From contig RMBW01000035.1 of NCBI GenBank assembly GCA_004009845.1, positions 1 through 64,000 on the forward strand: 64,000 nt of DNA. The letters are read 5' to 3'. Each line of letters starts with the position of its first letter. Within the stretch, counting starts at the first letter, position 1. Positions 34,919 through 49,300 of this stretch are shown piece by piece. The notes below the pieces were generated by a model. That model saw only the letters and a program-made list of their open reading frames with translations, did no database searches and was not told the origin of the DNA. This DNA comes from Davidsoniella eucalypti. Lineage: Eukaryota; Ascomycota; Sordariomycetes; Microascales; Ceratocystidaceae. Made by a program: the position numbers and the translations under genes.

Positions 34919-37900
34919 CCGGTCCGCCTTGCCATCTCTCACAATACCCTCCATCTATCGCATATCCGTTGATGCTATTCCATAGCCTCACTTCGCTATC
35001 TTCGTGTCTATACGTTTCCGCATTGTTCTGAATCCAGCCAGTCGCGTTCCGCTCTGTTAGTGTTGTCTTTCACACGACATGTTTTGTTTTCTTCACTATG
35101 CGTCCTGTCCTTTTTTCGTCACTCATTCTCGCCCATCAAGCCAACCACACCTTTTTTCTCTTTTTTTTCCTTCTTTTTTTTCTTCTTGTTTGCTGTTAGC
35201 TGTAGTGCCCTTGATCTGCTTTTCGCTGTTTCGTTGCTGTTTTTACATTGGTTCGTGATGCTTTTATAGACCGGCCGTCTACATGTGTCAACATGAAGAT
35301 AGCTGATCGTGCAATCTGCTGTTGTAGTCTGTTCCTTTCTGCTGCCCTTCCTCGTTATCGAGTATCGTTTTTTTTTGCGCATACCTTATTTTCATCTTTT
35401 ATGACTATACCTACCAATCATACGTCACAAACGTTAGCTTTCTGACAAATTTTCGAATATTCTTAGCTACTTCACTACATGTTTTTCCTCTCTTGAAAAT
35501 AAGTGCCATGTGTGTGCGTGTTTTGTATGGCATAAAGCCTGTCTTGTTCTTTTAATAGCAATATGGGATCGGGAGCTGACATGGCGAATAGTTTGCACGG
35601 TATATCATTCTAGAGCCACAAACGATATCTGTTGATTAAGGCGGGGGAATATAATGAACTGGAGATGCGTTGAGCCTAATCAAAGGAAATGGAGATATCG
35701 TGGAGAGAAAGCGAGTCGAAACTTGGGGTTAATTCCTTACTTCCTTCTCTGACGATCAGCTACATTATGAAAAGCATATATTTTTGCTTTATTCATTGGT
35801 GGTGATTGGCCAACTGTATCACGTAATTGGAATTTGTATTTCTTTTTTGCTTAGTCACCGTGTTAGCATTTTTTTTATATTTGGTCTTTACAATGGAATG
35901 AATGAGTCTTGAAGAAAAGAAAAAAAGGCACTTGGCATAGTAAGAAGATATGCTGCCTTTCCCACATGTGATATTTCAACGTGAATGACGCCTGATCATC
36001 GTACTGTGGACTGACTTATGCATATGGGATTCTATACTTCCCATAAGCTGGGGCAGAAATTTGTTCATCTGCTTCTATGATTTTAATGATTTTGTTTTCA
36101 GAGGCCACTTTTCGTAGCTTAGTAAGAGAAAAATCGTCTGTTCATTCTTGTCCCTTTTACCTGCATTATCAACAACAAAGCGAGAAGAAAAAAAAAAGAT
36201 TCAAATCCCTGAATAGGCAAGCCGTAGCCGATTTCTCTTGGTTTTGTTTCTGTTTGGGCCATAAAAGAGCTAGGGTAGGGGTCGCATTCATAAAAAAGAA
36301 GAACCTAATATGTATGTAATCTGATTGGAGCTGGTAAATGGCGATTACTACAGATTACTATCTAATTCTGGCTATCTCTCAGCTTCGTTTCGATTTACCG
36401 TGAACTGGGGCTATGTCTATGATGAGTGTAAGTATAGTAGTTCACGGATTATATCACGAACTAATTATATATATGTAGTACTAATATATCGTCTTCGTTC
36501 TCGTATCCCTTTGATGATAAGATAAAGTAGATAGCTGGCTGGATACCTCAAAGACGGGCAAATGAATTCCTCATGAATTTTTAAAAAAATAGAACAGTAA
36601 AGTCTAAGAATCTCTGGCCATTCCAGCCATCTTTGTAATTCCGAGCGCAAAAAAAAAAAAGTCTGGCTCAAGTCCATGCATTGCATGCATAATTACTACT
36701 CTCTACTACTACTTTACTACTTGGTTCAAGAATGGAGAGTTGGTAAGCTTAGTTTGCTAGTAAAAAAAAAAACAGATACCACTAAAAGCTTAGGAACACG
36801 ACATTGGCTCAACATAACCTGACAAGGTAGTCGGAATTAAAAGGGACCAAGAAGAAAGAAGAAAAAGAAAAAAAAGAAAGAATAAAAAAATTAGACACGG
36901 CAAAGCATATAGTAGGCCTACCCTGGTACAAAAACATATGTTGGGGATATCAAAGTCGTACTCTTAACTTTTGGAGGCGAAGAACTTTGAAAGTAGATGA
37001 CGAACGCTTCGTCGTCTTGGAATTATTTAAAAATACCACTTTTTCACCGCTTGAGTGCGTGCATATGTATTCAGGTACTGTGCTGAAACTTTATCCATCC
37101 CCAATATCTATCCTCCAGAGGTACATGTTGGGTAACTTTGTGCTCCCTTTCTCCCTCTTTGCTGTTCCAAGGCCGTCCTGAAATAGGAAAAGAAGACACA
37201 ATATGTCCTCAAAGTTGGAGAAATCTATGCTATAATGATACGCATTTGTACTTGTAACTACGGACTTCATGGTATAGGCATGCCTATCCAATGCAGCCGT
37301 TCTCTACAATCACGATGGACGGCTAACTATCAGTTCTGGCTAGTCGCACTTGGTACCTACATGACGTATACTCCGTATACTACATATATTGTATGTAGGT
37401 ACCCAAGGTCACATGTTTTCATGTCTCTTACAGGTAGGTGCATTTTATACATTCGTTTCATCATGTAGGGAGGAACAGCTATCAGTACATGTATATTCGA
37501 CATATATAAACAAAAGTGAATGCTGGTCTGGACTTGTTTCTCCAGATATGTACCAAGCAAAGGAAAGAGTCATTATCTAGATTAAATTGATTCAACTTTT
37601 TGCATCGTTAAGGGAACCAAGTCTCAAACCTAATCGAAGAGACCGGTTGCTTGACGGAGTTTCGGTTTGGATTTCTTCTCTTACCAGCCTCTTCTTGGGG
37701 GAACTGCTAAAAAACGGACTTACACGATAGAGATTTACCCAACAATAAACCATGATCACGGGATCTCATTTCATAGGAAAGAAAAAACTTGAAATGTGTC
37801 CTTTTTGCTACTATACTGTTTCTGAGAGCTTCCATTGACGAATATTTCACGTTATTCCAGCATGACTTGCATTTACAAGGGCAAGGAAACAAATAGATCT

Positions 37901-40734
37901 CGGGGTTATAGGTCAAAAGGAAGTGGGAGGGAGATATAAAGATGGCTGGGGAAACGATACATGGTAATTAACTTGAGCCCGGTTGTAGTTAGCTAATGAT
38001 ACAGGTAAAGGTAGAGAAAGAAAGGTTACTATATGATGCATGCACGCACTTAATGCATATGGAAAATGAGAGAGCGAAAAGAAAGAGGCCGACATTCATT
38101 GTTTGGTTTGATAGTGTGTAATAGATGTATGTGTAAGAGGCCCAAGTTGCCTGTAGTAGGCAGGTAGGTTTGAACCATTACTTGACTTGTATTGAGTCTC
38201 AAATACTGTTGTACACCTGTACAAGCTACATTGTACTAGATAGACTAGTACCAAACTAGGCAGCACGCCCCATCAGGGGTGGCTGGCTGGAAGAAGTAGG
38301 CTCTAATTAAAATTCAATGATAACAGCATCAAGTTGTGATGGGTTCACCAGTTATTGACTTACAGTTGTTATAGAACCTACCCATGAGCCTGATGAAAAC
38401 AACGGAGATACTGGTATAGAATATAATAGTTTCTAACTGACTCACACACATCCCAAGCTTTGGATTTCTAGAATGTGAGATCGGAATTTCAGGGGTTGTG
38501 ATGTTACAGGACGATCATTCAGGACTTACAACTAAGCACTCAGAATAGTATACTTGATACTAAATTTTCTCAATAAGAGTGACACCTATAATCAGCGCTC
38601 TTTTTTTGTCCTAGAAGATCAGTGGATGTCGTTGTTGCACCCACAAAAAGGGCGAGTATTGGTGTGGCGCGCATGATTGGTCCCTATATCCTCAAGCCAC
38701 ATGAAACAAGACTATTGCTATCGTTCTCTTTCAAGCTTGAACCTCAGGCATAATAAGCACTATAAACGCAGATAGGAGGGGTTTTTAGGCGCCTAAGTAT
38801 ATGACAGGGACAAAAGCGACTAATAGTAGGTTATAAACCGTTATTAGACTAAGTCGTGATCGATACAGGTTGTAGAATGGAACACATGTGGTGCGAAATT
38901 AGGGAAGATCCAGGTTCGTAGAATGTCTTGGAGGCGAAGGCCCTAGCTAGTTGGATGGCTGTCCCCAAGAAGCGAAACGCAGAGACAAGGGAGCTGCAGA
39001 AAGTCGAAAGTGCAGGTTTGCTGCAGGCACGCATTATCTCGCCCATACATTGATACATTTTGCATCATGCCGTCAAGCTAGCTCTCGTCTGAAGATGAAA
39101 TCTACATACATATGTAGGCTGGTTCATTGAGGTGGTAGTAGAGGCCGTGACAGGTATAGCATTGCATGTAGTGTATGTACGGTCCTTCACGCAAGTAATC
39201 TCGAGATTGGAGGAACTACGCATTCGTATAATCAAAGACCTAGCAACTTCTGCAGCAGCAGCAGAAGTAGATAGTCCTAGTTAGAAGTTTATTCCGAGGC
39301 GAACAACTTCAAGCTAGCAGTAGCGCAGCGGCAAAGAAGAAGCCAGGCAACATATAACAGTGAACAAGGACAGGGCAGGGCAAGGCTCCAGCCTAAACTA
39401 GGTGGACTCTGTGAGTTCGTAAGCATGAAGGGCTCGACGCAGACCGCTGGCCGGGTGCCAATCCTTCGGGCTGCACGGGTGCATTTCAGCACGGCGGTGA
39501 GCTTTCAGACAAAAGCACACGAGATGGCCTATTATGAGGTCGACGCTTTGGGAGTTAGACAATATAGGTGTTGGTTGAGGAGCAGTATAGTAGGGAAAAG
39601 GGCGAATCAGCAGCTACTGTCTCGCCCGTTCGATATCAGAAGATGCTAGCGCCTGTCAAGGAAAAAAAATTAGCAGTATCTTGCAGACGTCTGTCGGTCC
39701 CATCATGTAGGACAACGGCGTGTCCTTGTTCTCGTAATAAGGTAGCAATCGATAGAAGAAGGAGGATAGGCACAAAAGCAGAAAATTCCGCTTCTGCTGC
39801 AGAATCAGAATATGGGAGTTGTGGGTGGGATGATGGATGAGTTGGCATAGAGTCGCATGGCCTCTTGATAAACAACGGAGTCCCAATTCATGCCCAACTA
39901 GCCCGCCGATTCTGCACCTTTTGTTGATCCGGCGAACAGCCTTTTGACCTTTCAACCTGACACGTCGAAAGAGATCAAGAGCTGTGGAGCAAATTAGAAG
40001 CGCGGCGGCCAAGCGATCGATCCGCCACGGTTCAGCCAGTCAAGAGCGGAAGCTCGACTTTGGCGATGCAAGGGACGCATCATATACTCGGGTGTTGATA
40101 ATGATGTAGTTATACATACAAAGTTGATTTGTTTGGTATGCTGACTAGACTGCTAGCTACGGCATATTGATTTTTTTTTTTTACAGGTATAGCACAAATA
40201 AACACCAAGTATCCACCCGGCCCTAGGGCCAAATCGACATTCGTACCAGCACAAGCCCATGTTTGCACTCTCTAGCTGACTACTTCCAGCCAGCCACCCG
40301 GTGTCAATGTCTTCATGTGGCTTAGCGTCCCCACCAGCATATGCTTTGGTATCCTCCCCAGCCCACCCTTTAAATGGCGACTACCTAGTAGTTGTAGTAC
40401 TGGCACATGTAGCAGTTGTCAATGGGGTTTTTCATTCCTTCCTTCTCTGGTAGACATATCGGCAAGCTTGTTTATGATTGGAACAGCGACGCAAAGCAAA
40501 GCTCTTGCTTTGCTAGATAATAAACACGCACACAAAGTCAAACAATAGAGTAGAAATACGAGCAAAACAAGAGCAGACAGCCAGAAAGACAACAGAAACT
40601 AGAAGAGGTGCTCGCGCTAATACAGAGACTGCAATTACAGAGCCAGCAGCAATAGCAATAGCAATAGCAATTGCAGCTTCCAGTTGTTGATCCCTGGCCG
40701 TGCAGAACAGCGTCTCCTCTCGTTCCTGTGCCCC
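34919..40734. other. 6-kb intergenic stretch
   Basis: Begins with a T-rich 3' flank (35,050-35,420) of the 300-aa gene. No frame has a recognisable domain. There are several A or T homopolymers (36,190, 36,650, 36,860, 40,170) and CAG-like and AGCAAT microsatellites (39,248; 40,648-40,672). One strong foldback is listed separately. I see no tRNA. Confidence 0.45.
37349..37407. repeat. Foldback sequence with ~14-bp arms
   Basis: CTTGGTACCTACAT (37,349-37,362) pairs with ATGTAGGTACCCAAG (37,393-37,407), interrupted by one extra base. The 30-bp loop contains GTATAC-TCC-GTATAC, itself nearly palindromic. It could be a miniature element, a stem-loop RNA or chance. Confidence 0.6.
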
Positions 40735-41578
40735 CTTCTTTGGCTTTTGCTCTTCTCTTTCTCTTACTCTGCTCTCTTTTTGACTCTCCTGTTTTATCTT
40801 TCTCTGCTTTCCTTCCTTTCCTTTCCCTTCCCTTCCCTCCCTTCTTCTTCCTTCCCGCCGCCAATCTTCTGCTACAGAACCCGCGATACTGTGAAGGTGC
40901 CATTGCTAAGCTAAGCAAGCCCGCACAAAGCGCAGTTTGCAGGTAAGTCACGATTTGCAGTCAACCAGCAGTCGTTCAACTATATCGTATTGTATCGACT
41001 AAGACTTCACGTTGTTCCTTCGTTGCATTTTTTCTTTTTCTTCTTCTTTTCTACCAGTGTCTTTTTACATCACCACTTCTTCTTCCTCTTTTTGTTTATT
41101 CTTCTATTCATGTACGGCTAGAAGCTGCATCCAATCCGCTCTTAACGACCTCTGAACGCCGACATCCATCACTATATCTACCCGTATCCACATTACACTA
41201 CACTGCGCCATCAATTGCCCGCACATCAACACCATCCGTCCATTAAGGAGGGGGTAATTTGCAGCTTGTGCACTAAATCACGAGCACCACGAGACTAAAT
41301 TCAATACGCTAAACCCACAATCCCATCGCCACACACTTTCCTGCAATCCGCTATTCATTTAGTCTTGCGTTATCTATTATCACAGGCTTTGCGATTTCCC
41401 ACGCTCGCAATCTGAGCCGCCCAACGAACCGACCACCGCCGTCGCATATATCGACATTTCCGGCATCCTATATCTATCATATCACCTTCGCCTCGCATGT
41501 ATCGAGCATCTTGAACGTCATTACAGCCGACAACCCATCACATCTCTACTTGCCCGCGATTTCTATACCACCGCCATC
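40735..41578 (+). promoter_or_regulatory. CT-rich promoter/leader of nudE, possible 5'-UTR intron
   Basis: C/T tract at ~40,735-40,860 (repeated CCTTT and CCCTT units), followed by a perfect CAG|GTAAGT at 40,943 and a plausible ATTATCACAG acceptor ending at 41,385. If used, this would remove 443 bp of leader. The intron is inferred from consensus only. Confidence 0.35.
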
Positions 41579-43382
41579 ATGGAGCCCCCTTCGTCACCGC
41601 CACCCGGGGGTGCCGATTCGCTATCATGGTACAAATTACAGTATGAGCAGCTCGAAGCCGAGCTCGCTGAATTCCGTGAATCTAGCAGAGAACTTGAGGC
41701 AGAGCTGGAAAAGGACATTGAGATGGCCGAAAAGCGCGAGCGCACATTAAAGGAGCGCGCTGAAAACCTCAGCTTCGAGGTTGAGGAGTGGAAGGTATGC
41801 TCAATCACGATAGGCGCTATTGGGCATCGCCGCCTCTCATCAATATACTAACATTCTATCACAGCGCAAATACAAAGAGTCCAAGGCCGAGACGACTACT
41901 TCCCAGCAATCCCTCGAGAAGGAAATCACTACCCTTCGCGATCTTAACCGGACTGTCCAACTAAGACTCCGTGAAATCGAAGTTGCCAACGACGACTACG
42001 AACGTCAGGCCCGCAACACCACGTCATCACTCGAGGATATGGAGTCCAAGTACAACCAGGTGATCGAGCGCAGCGTTATGCTCGAGGAGGAGATGAAGAT
42101 CAGTGAGCAAGAGCGCGAACAGATGCGTATTGAGACCCAAAGATTAAAGGCGGAGCTCGGTGATCTCAAAATCGAGAACGAACTTCTCCAAGATAAAGTC
42201 AAAAAGTACGATGGCCGTCATCTTTCCGTCATCTCCACCGATGTCTCCGTCATGTCATCTCCAATGTTCGACAAGAGTGTTCACGACTCCCCTGCCTCTG
42301 CTACGAGCTCGCCTCTCAGCACTCCTCTCGATTCCGGTCTGCCTCCTGTTGACCCACCATCGCCTCCTATGTCCGATGCTTCTGGTGCGCATCTGCCTAA
42401 GCCACGCGCTCCTTTACGGACTCCTACCACCCGGAGATCACGCTTGCCCAGCATCTCGGCCAGCGATAATGTCACCCCTAAGCCTCGCTCCAAGACGTTT
42501 TCTTCATCAGTCAACAGACCCCCAACATCCAACGGTTCTGCTAAAGCATCGACGACCCTCAAGACACCCAGTGCTGTACCCCGCGTTACCTCTCGTGCTG
42601 GAACGAAACCTCCTTCTTCCAACTCGCTATCTCACATCCGCTCTCTGACCGCCCAGATGCAACGTCTTGAGGCGCGTGTGCAATCAGCAAGATCGAAGCT
42701 TCCAGCACCAGTAAATACACCTCCTCGTGGTGTTTCTCCGCGCGAAGGCCACATTCCATCCACTATAACAGTGCGGCCTCGGAAGCGGACTTTGACGTCG
42801 GCAACATCTTCAGTTGTCTCCGATGACTCAACCACACCTTCTGTTCCTCAGATCCCAAGACAAATAGCTCGGTCAAGTTCCAAGCATGTCTCTAGGCTCA
42901 GCAGCTCTGGTGTTGGCCGTCTTAGCTTCGGCCCCCTCCCTAATCGCGGTCCTAACACTGATACCGATACATCTATTTCGCGCCCTAGCTCACGAGCTAG
43001 TGTCTCGTCGGGCATCGGGCGCCCTAGTAGCCGGTCAGAAATAACTAGACCGGTGTCTCGTACTAGCATGACGGGATCTCGGACACCATACCTCCGGCCA
43101 CGGAGCTCCATGAGTGGTAACGTGCATGGTCACAGTCACAGCCATAGTTTAAGCAAGACTACAGGAGAGTCAGATGAGTTTGACGATGACCGCACTCCTT
43201 CCAAGCGTGGATACACTGCCCGTGTAGACTTCAGTGCCTCTGTTGGCCCGTGTACTGGCCTCAGTGCGATTCCTGTTCCTACTGGGAGAAGGCAAAGTTC
43301 TGGCCGTAGAACGAGTAGTGGTCTACCCACGCCAACATTTGTACCTTCTGGTACGCTGGCTGAACTAGAGGAGACCTACTAG
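41579..43382 (+). CDS. nudE: NudE/NDEL1-family dynein regulator, 577 aa
   Basis: Model: join(41579..41794, 41865..43382). The 70-bp intron has GTATGC, an ACTAACATTC branch region and CACAG; both exons are in phase. Residues 1-~200 form a long coiled coil: WYKLQYEQLEAELAEFRESS, EKRERTLKERAENLSFEVEE and KAELGDLKIENELLQDKVKK. This is the hallmark of NUDE, which binds LIS1 (NudF) and cytoplasmic dynein and positions nuclei along hyphae. The remainder is Ser/Thr/Pro- and Arg-rich and disordered, with a second short helix HIRSLTAQMQRLEARVQSAR (NUDE_C-like). Length is close to that of Aspergillus NudE. The ATG context CCATCATGG is good. It stands alone, with no divergent partner within 6 kb. Confidence 0.9.
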
Positions 43383-46300
43383 AAAAGCTGTCCTCTTTTA
43401 GTTGTTTAGCCCTACTTATTTGCTACACTGGAAGTTTTGTTCTCAACGTCATCTCAACCTTGCTCGATTCTTTTTCTCTCTTTCTCTGTCTCGCGCCTGC
43501 TTTATTAAACCGCGTTATACCCTTTTTGTCATGTCATCTTCTTTCATACCTTTTTTTCTCTCAAAACAACCTAAACTTTTACCTTGTCTATCTAATTGTC
43601 TGGGCTGGTTGGCATATTCGTTTGAAACACACCTTCAGGGTCATATCTATCCTCATCAGATCTTGTTATATTTTCTTCATATCTTATAAGTCACGATAAA
43701 TTTTATCTTGGCTGTATCAATTCATTGTTGGGTACCTTTCTAGATACATAAGGTGTTTTTTTTGTATCTTCAAGTTATCATTCTTATCCAGCTTTTATTA
43801 CCTTTTCCTTTGTCTTCTTTTTTTGCATTGCAATCACGGTTACGAACGCTTCTGATTCACTTATTCAATGTCCTTTCTTTCTCACTTCAATCTGATTCCT
43901 TTTTTACTTCTTTCTTTTTTATCTTTTTTTCTTTTGTTCTCTTTATTTATTGCTCAAATCCTTGGTTCTCTCTCGTCTTTGGGCTAAACCAAGTTTTCCC
44001 ATGTACATGTCAAAATGTGGAATCTCTTCTCGAATATCATAAGACTTTCCATCGTCCAACTTTCGGGAAAGTCAATGGATTAGGTTATGTTTGAGTACTT
44101 TTTTTTCTTTTTATCATTCCTGTCTATCTATCAAGGGGGGAGGTTAGATTGCTTTACTTTATCTGCGATTTCGCTTCTGATTCTACTTTTATTGTGGCTC
44201 TTGTCTTTCAAATGGGGGGGGAGGAAAATCAATATATTGTGCTCTATTCTTTGTTGTTATTTTCTCATTCTGTATTGATTGGTTTATCACAATATGTTAT
44301 CTTTTATCTTCCTTTTAGTATCTGTTTGGTTGGTCTGTAGATAGGGGTATCGTATAGTATCACTTATTTACTTATACATACCTCTATCTCCATCTCATCT
44401 ATCAGTTGATAAGGGTACTTTTCTTTGTAGAAAGTCTTTTTTTAGTCCGTTCTGTCATATAGTTGCTTAGTATGATCACACAAAAAATAGGGCCCTTTCT
44501 TCAACTATCTTCAGCCTGCCAACTTGTTCACCTTCTCGTGTCGTGACTTGTGTGTTGAATATTTTCTTCTTTTTTGGTCCCTCATTTCCATTTATCTCGT
44601 GAAGGCGTTTTTTTTTTTCAATTTCTTTTGTTTCGTGTGATGCTTTGCGTTGTACCTTTATTGAAAATTAGTGAAAGGGCTTCGTTTATACCAAAGTTCC
44701 CAAGCATTACCAACTTCTAATCCTACTATATATACATTTTCATGTTGTTTCTTTTGTTATTCTTTTTGTAGAATTTCCGAATCATTTCATATAAATAGCT
44801 CAATAATATTATCGTATTACCGCTTTACTCCATCAACATAATCCTGTTGGTATAGAGATAGAACATAACATCGTGATATTAGATGTTCATGTGAGGGACA
44901 AACCTAAATCATTGATAAGCTCATTATAATAAGCTTTAAACGACCCAGATTTAGTTTTTCCCCTTGATATATAGCCAACTTTGGCATAGTTGCTTGGCAA
45001 ATACATTAATACTGGTTATAGCATCAACTTCTAGTAGTTAATAGATGTTTAATCTTGGTTGTTGATCCCTTACATCCTGAGAAGCACATCTCAAGACACA
45101 CACTATCGGACCTCCATCCATCCTTAGAACACTTTGGGTATGCATAAGTATTACTATGTGCTATCCGGCTCATAACACATCCATATACTACCTTTTTGTC
45201 ACTGTTTTATATTTAGCATGTAGATAGACAACATGAAGTTCCAAAGGGGTCTATGTCTTATGCACTATGAATTATGATTTATGGAAATGATAACCGGATT
45301 GAGGTATTGTTCAGTAAAGGGACGATCCTACTAATAACATAGTTTCTTGCCTGTGTTAGTATACAAAGTTGCAGTCTAGTTGCAGAATAACACCTGGAAT
45401 TATTATGACTCGAATTATAGAGTAGTATCTGATATCCGATTCTCTTGTACATATTTTCGGTATTTCTACTAAGAAAAGAAAGTGAACTATAGTATCCATT
45501 ATTCAACTTATTTGAACATTGATATATATATACGTGATGGTTTGCTAGTCTATATAATCACAATGTATGTACTTGCTGTTAACTTTTTTTTCTTTATCAT
45601 TGGCACAAATGTAGGGTTAACATGTAGATAAGCAGGCTTTACAGATAGTTCATTATATCAGCAAATTATAGTACTAAAGTCAATCAGATTAGCTTCATGC
45701 ATATGTATGTTATTGGAACTACAGAAAAACCGCAAGAGGCAGCGATTATAGTTTAGAATATTTGTATCTGTATATTAGTAGAATCTGCATAATGTAACTA
45801 ATTGAGGAAACACTTGACTGGAAAAATATATGACAACATTTTTTTCCCGTACAACTATAGATTGTAAATAAAACCAGGTATTTTCTTTGGTTCTGCCCCA
45901 GCTCGGTGGTTCCCCAACCTCAGCCCAACAACGTTTTTTACGACCACCCCCGGAGCTCCGAGTTGCTTTTTTATTGCAACTAAACAAAATATATATACTT
46001 TTCAGAGCTAAGTGGGATCCATTGATCGTAATAGTCTACTTCAAGAAACAATACTCTCGTTTTCTAAATAGACTGCTCTAGAACATCTCGAGTAACTTGG
46101 TTATCGGGGGGTCTACCACAGAATAGTTTGGATTTTTGGTTTATTCTGCTGGTCTTGTTTACTCTCTCGAGTTTTAAGTTTGTTCTATGTCTTCCTAGTT
46201 GACTTGACGCTCAAATAATGATCGTACAGATGTACAGTCATATTAAACATAGTTGAAGTCAAAAGCGGGGGCCATAGTAAACCATGCATATAACCCTACA

Positions 46301-49300
46301 TATTGCCTTTAGTTGGATGTCAACTCAACAATCTCTTTTTGCCACCGTGATCAAGAACAAGAGCCAGTATTTCTTGACTAATAAACTAGAACATAATTAT
46401 TCACTTGATTCATATCGACCAACGCATCATACTAGATCACGAGTTGTAGATTTTGAAGATAATCAATCACCTTCATAGTTAAACATACAAACACAGGTTC
46501 CGTATAAAGGCATTAATTTTGGGCTTAGATTTTGAGTTGGGGTTGGGGTGACTGATCATATTAAGTGTTGAGTTCCACATTCCTTTGGTACGCACCATCT
46601 TTTTTTTTTCTTTTAGATTTTGGTTGACAACTAGATAGCCAGAAAAAAGCCAAACCCTATCTTTAGGTCACGGCTTCGACTGTCTAGGGTGGGCAACCAA
46701 GGTTTAGGGTATTTTTGTATTGCGGAATAAGATTTAAAAGTTGACTGGTAAACAATGCCGTGTTTTTGTAGTTGAAAAATAGAAGCCGCAACGTTGTATA
46801 AAAACTCTCTCTATCCCCAAAAAGGATCCGGAAGGGCTGACAACCTCGTGTAAGCTGGAGAGAATTTAGCCAGCCTACGTAGCTATTTAACCGCTACGAA
46901 TTGAGTACTTGTATGTATATATTGGACCTTTTAATTTTTTATAATCCATTAATCTTATGGAGCTATAGAGCTATGAAGATGTATGTATATATTGGACTTG
47001 ACAAGGTGGTATCGGCTATCATAGCCATGTGTAGTGCTTATTGACACGATCGCGATAGAGACTTGGATAGACGATGGACAAAAAAGAAGTAACCGAAGAG
47101 TTGGCACGGAGTAGTCGTTGGGGATATGCGGGCCTGCTGCCATATATTTGCCTGCTGGTTGGGTGATATAATGCTTACAAGTTGTCAGCTACTGGGAAAT
47201 TCAGGCTAGGCTGTAATGATGGACTAGGGACGGGTACATTTTCTCGGCTCGGTTGTTTATGTTGTTTTTGAGCATATCTGTACTTGGCTGTGTTTATGGC
47301 TTCTTTGCCCCTTAACGTGCAAAGTATGGCCGGATGCAACGGATGTTGCATTGGCATTCAAGCTGGATTAGTGGTGAAAGAGAACTCAGTATCTCATTTT
47401 AGCTAGAACTTGGTGAACTTTCTTCGGTGTAGATCCCATGTTCCCCGTAGCTTTGATTGAATCGTTAGCCATCCTTCTGAGGGTCCCCCTGGCAGCACCT
47501 CTTTTTTCTTCTATTGTTCCAGGCCCCCTCCTGTATATTCACTTACTTATTATGGATAGTTTTTTTTTCTTGGTGTGACGGTCCCACTCCGTTCCGGTAA
47601 TCATCATCAGATTAGCCCCACCTTTAAGTATGCAAAATAGAGGGAAAGTCAGGTAAGGTCTAGGCCTGTCCACAGAACTCGCCGCCATTTTGCTTTCTCT
47701 TCGGTCTTCCGCTGTCCCAAGTTTCCAAAGTTGAGCGGCTGTTGACTGGCACTAGGCCTAATTGGGGAAATTAGGCGAAAATCAATGGCAACTGGATGGG
47801 AAAAGAAGCGTTGAGGTTGAGTCTTGCGTTAGCTTGACACAAGACAAGATACATAGCTATAGCTAAAGACAACTTAGGGATTGGTAGCATTGCGGAACTT
47901 GAGAACTTTATCTAGCCTCTTCGTGCCGACACGATAATACTCGAGATAAGTTTACCGTGTATCGTCTATCGATCCAATGGGTGTGGCCGTATTCTGCATT
48001 ATAACGCTTGAATAGTAGTCCAATCGAGGACAGCTATTGACATGTCATTGTTGTAGTGTATCAACTATAGCGTAGATGCCCCGGGGAAACTAAGGTGAAT
48101 ATCTGACAATCTGACAAGGCATAAGCATAATCACGATGACGATTACTATGCTGCTGATCTGGGAGGCACAGAGATATCGAGTTGGCATTCCTAATCTGCA
48201 CGCACTGGGTGTACTTTCGGGGCAGATCAGATAGTAAATAGCAATATTTGTGCTTTTTCCCAGTCAGTCCGGCCGTATTATGGTATCGTGAGAGGGTTTT
48301 CTGTACGGTTCATGGCGATGATTGGATTTAGATAGATTGGATGGGATGGGATGGCCCCTGTCTTCCCTTACGGACATTCTCCCTTCGGAGACATGAATCA
48401 TTTCCCTATGTAGGCGGGTAATATGTGCGATTGGCTATCTGGAGACATATTTTGAAAACATTATTTGATGATCACGGCGTTGGAAGCGGCGCTGAATCGT
48501 CAGTGGCGCTGGTAGATAGTAATCAGAAAATGATGCTGATGTTGTCAACAGACTAGGGTTGCTTCGTCTAGTCGTTGATTAGTGTTGAAAACGCCTTGAG
48601 CTGAAAGCCTGTCCGGGTTGTTGTTCCTGGAGCTTCCCCAACAGGCCACCTAGAAAATCCATCCCTAACGACGCAAAAAAGGTACGTGTGTTTTGTTTTC
48701 CTGCCTGTTATCCCCCAACCCACTTAGGAACCAACATATGATTATAGAGGCTCTCAGCGTCCTGGGCTTCATTTTGAGTCCATATTAATACCGTGTTGTT
48801 CATGCCTGGAGAAATAGAGATATTGCACTGAGACATGATTGACGAAGCTTTGTAGTTAGTAAGGACCTTTTCCTTTTCTTTTTGTGCCCTCTGACGTAAC
48901 TGGGAATTTAGATACAGTGATGATCGTCTCGATATCAAGAATCACAAGCCAGAGAGAAACACCTAGTCGTCCCCTGTAGAAAAACGAGCTGGGTCAGTGC
49001 ACACCAGACAGAAGCTGGTAGAACAATTAGTCCACTGTAGCAATAGAAGTAATGCTAGAGAGTGACGCAACAACTGCCCCACAGTTGGCTGCCTTCTGTT
49101 GATTTAAGTAGCCTTGCCTAGATATTTGGCCTGGCCATTTTGACAGCCCAACCTGCGGAAACCACTGGAAATGGATGCATATCTGTAATTGGGCGTGGCT
49201 AAGCGACATGTCGCGAGCTGGATTGGCTGTTACTGTTTTTCTTCGGCATGGAGTTTATCTGGAATATTGCGATATCTCCCTTGAGGCTGGCTTCTTGTTT

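Noticed and set aside
40671..40951. Frames on both strands over the CT tract upstream of nudE
   Set aside because: Leu/Phe/Pro-rich plus-strand and Lys/Arg/Glu-rich minus-strand readings both reflect the pyrimidine tract.
43753..44340. Hydrophobic frames downstream of nudE
   Set aside because: T-rich 3' flank; no starts in good context, no conserved pattern.
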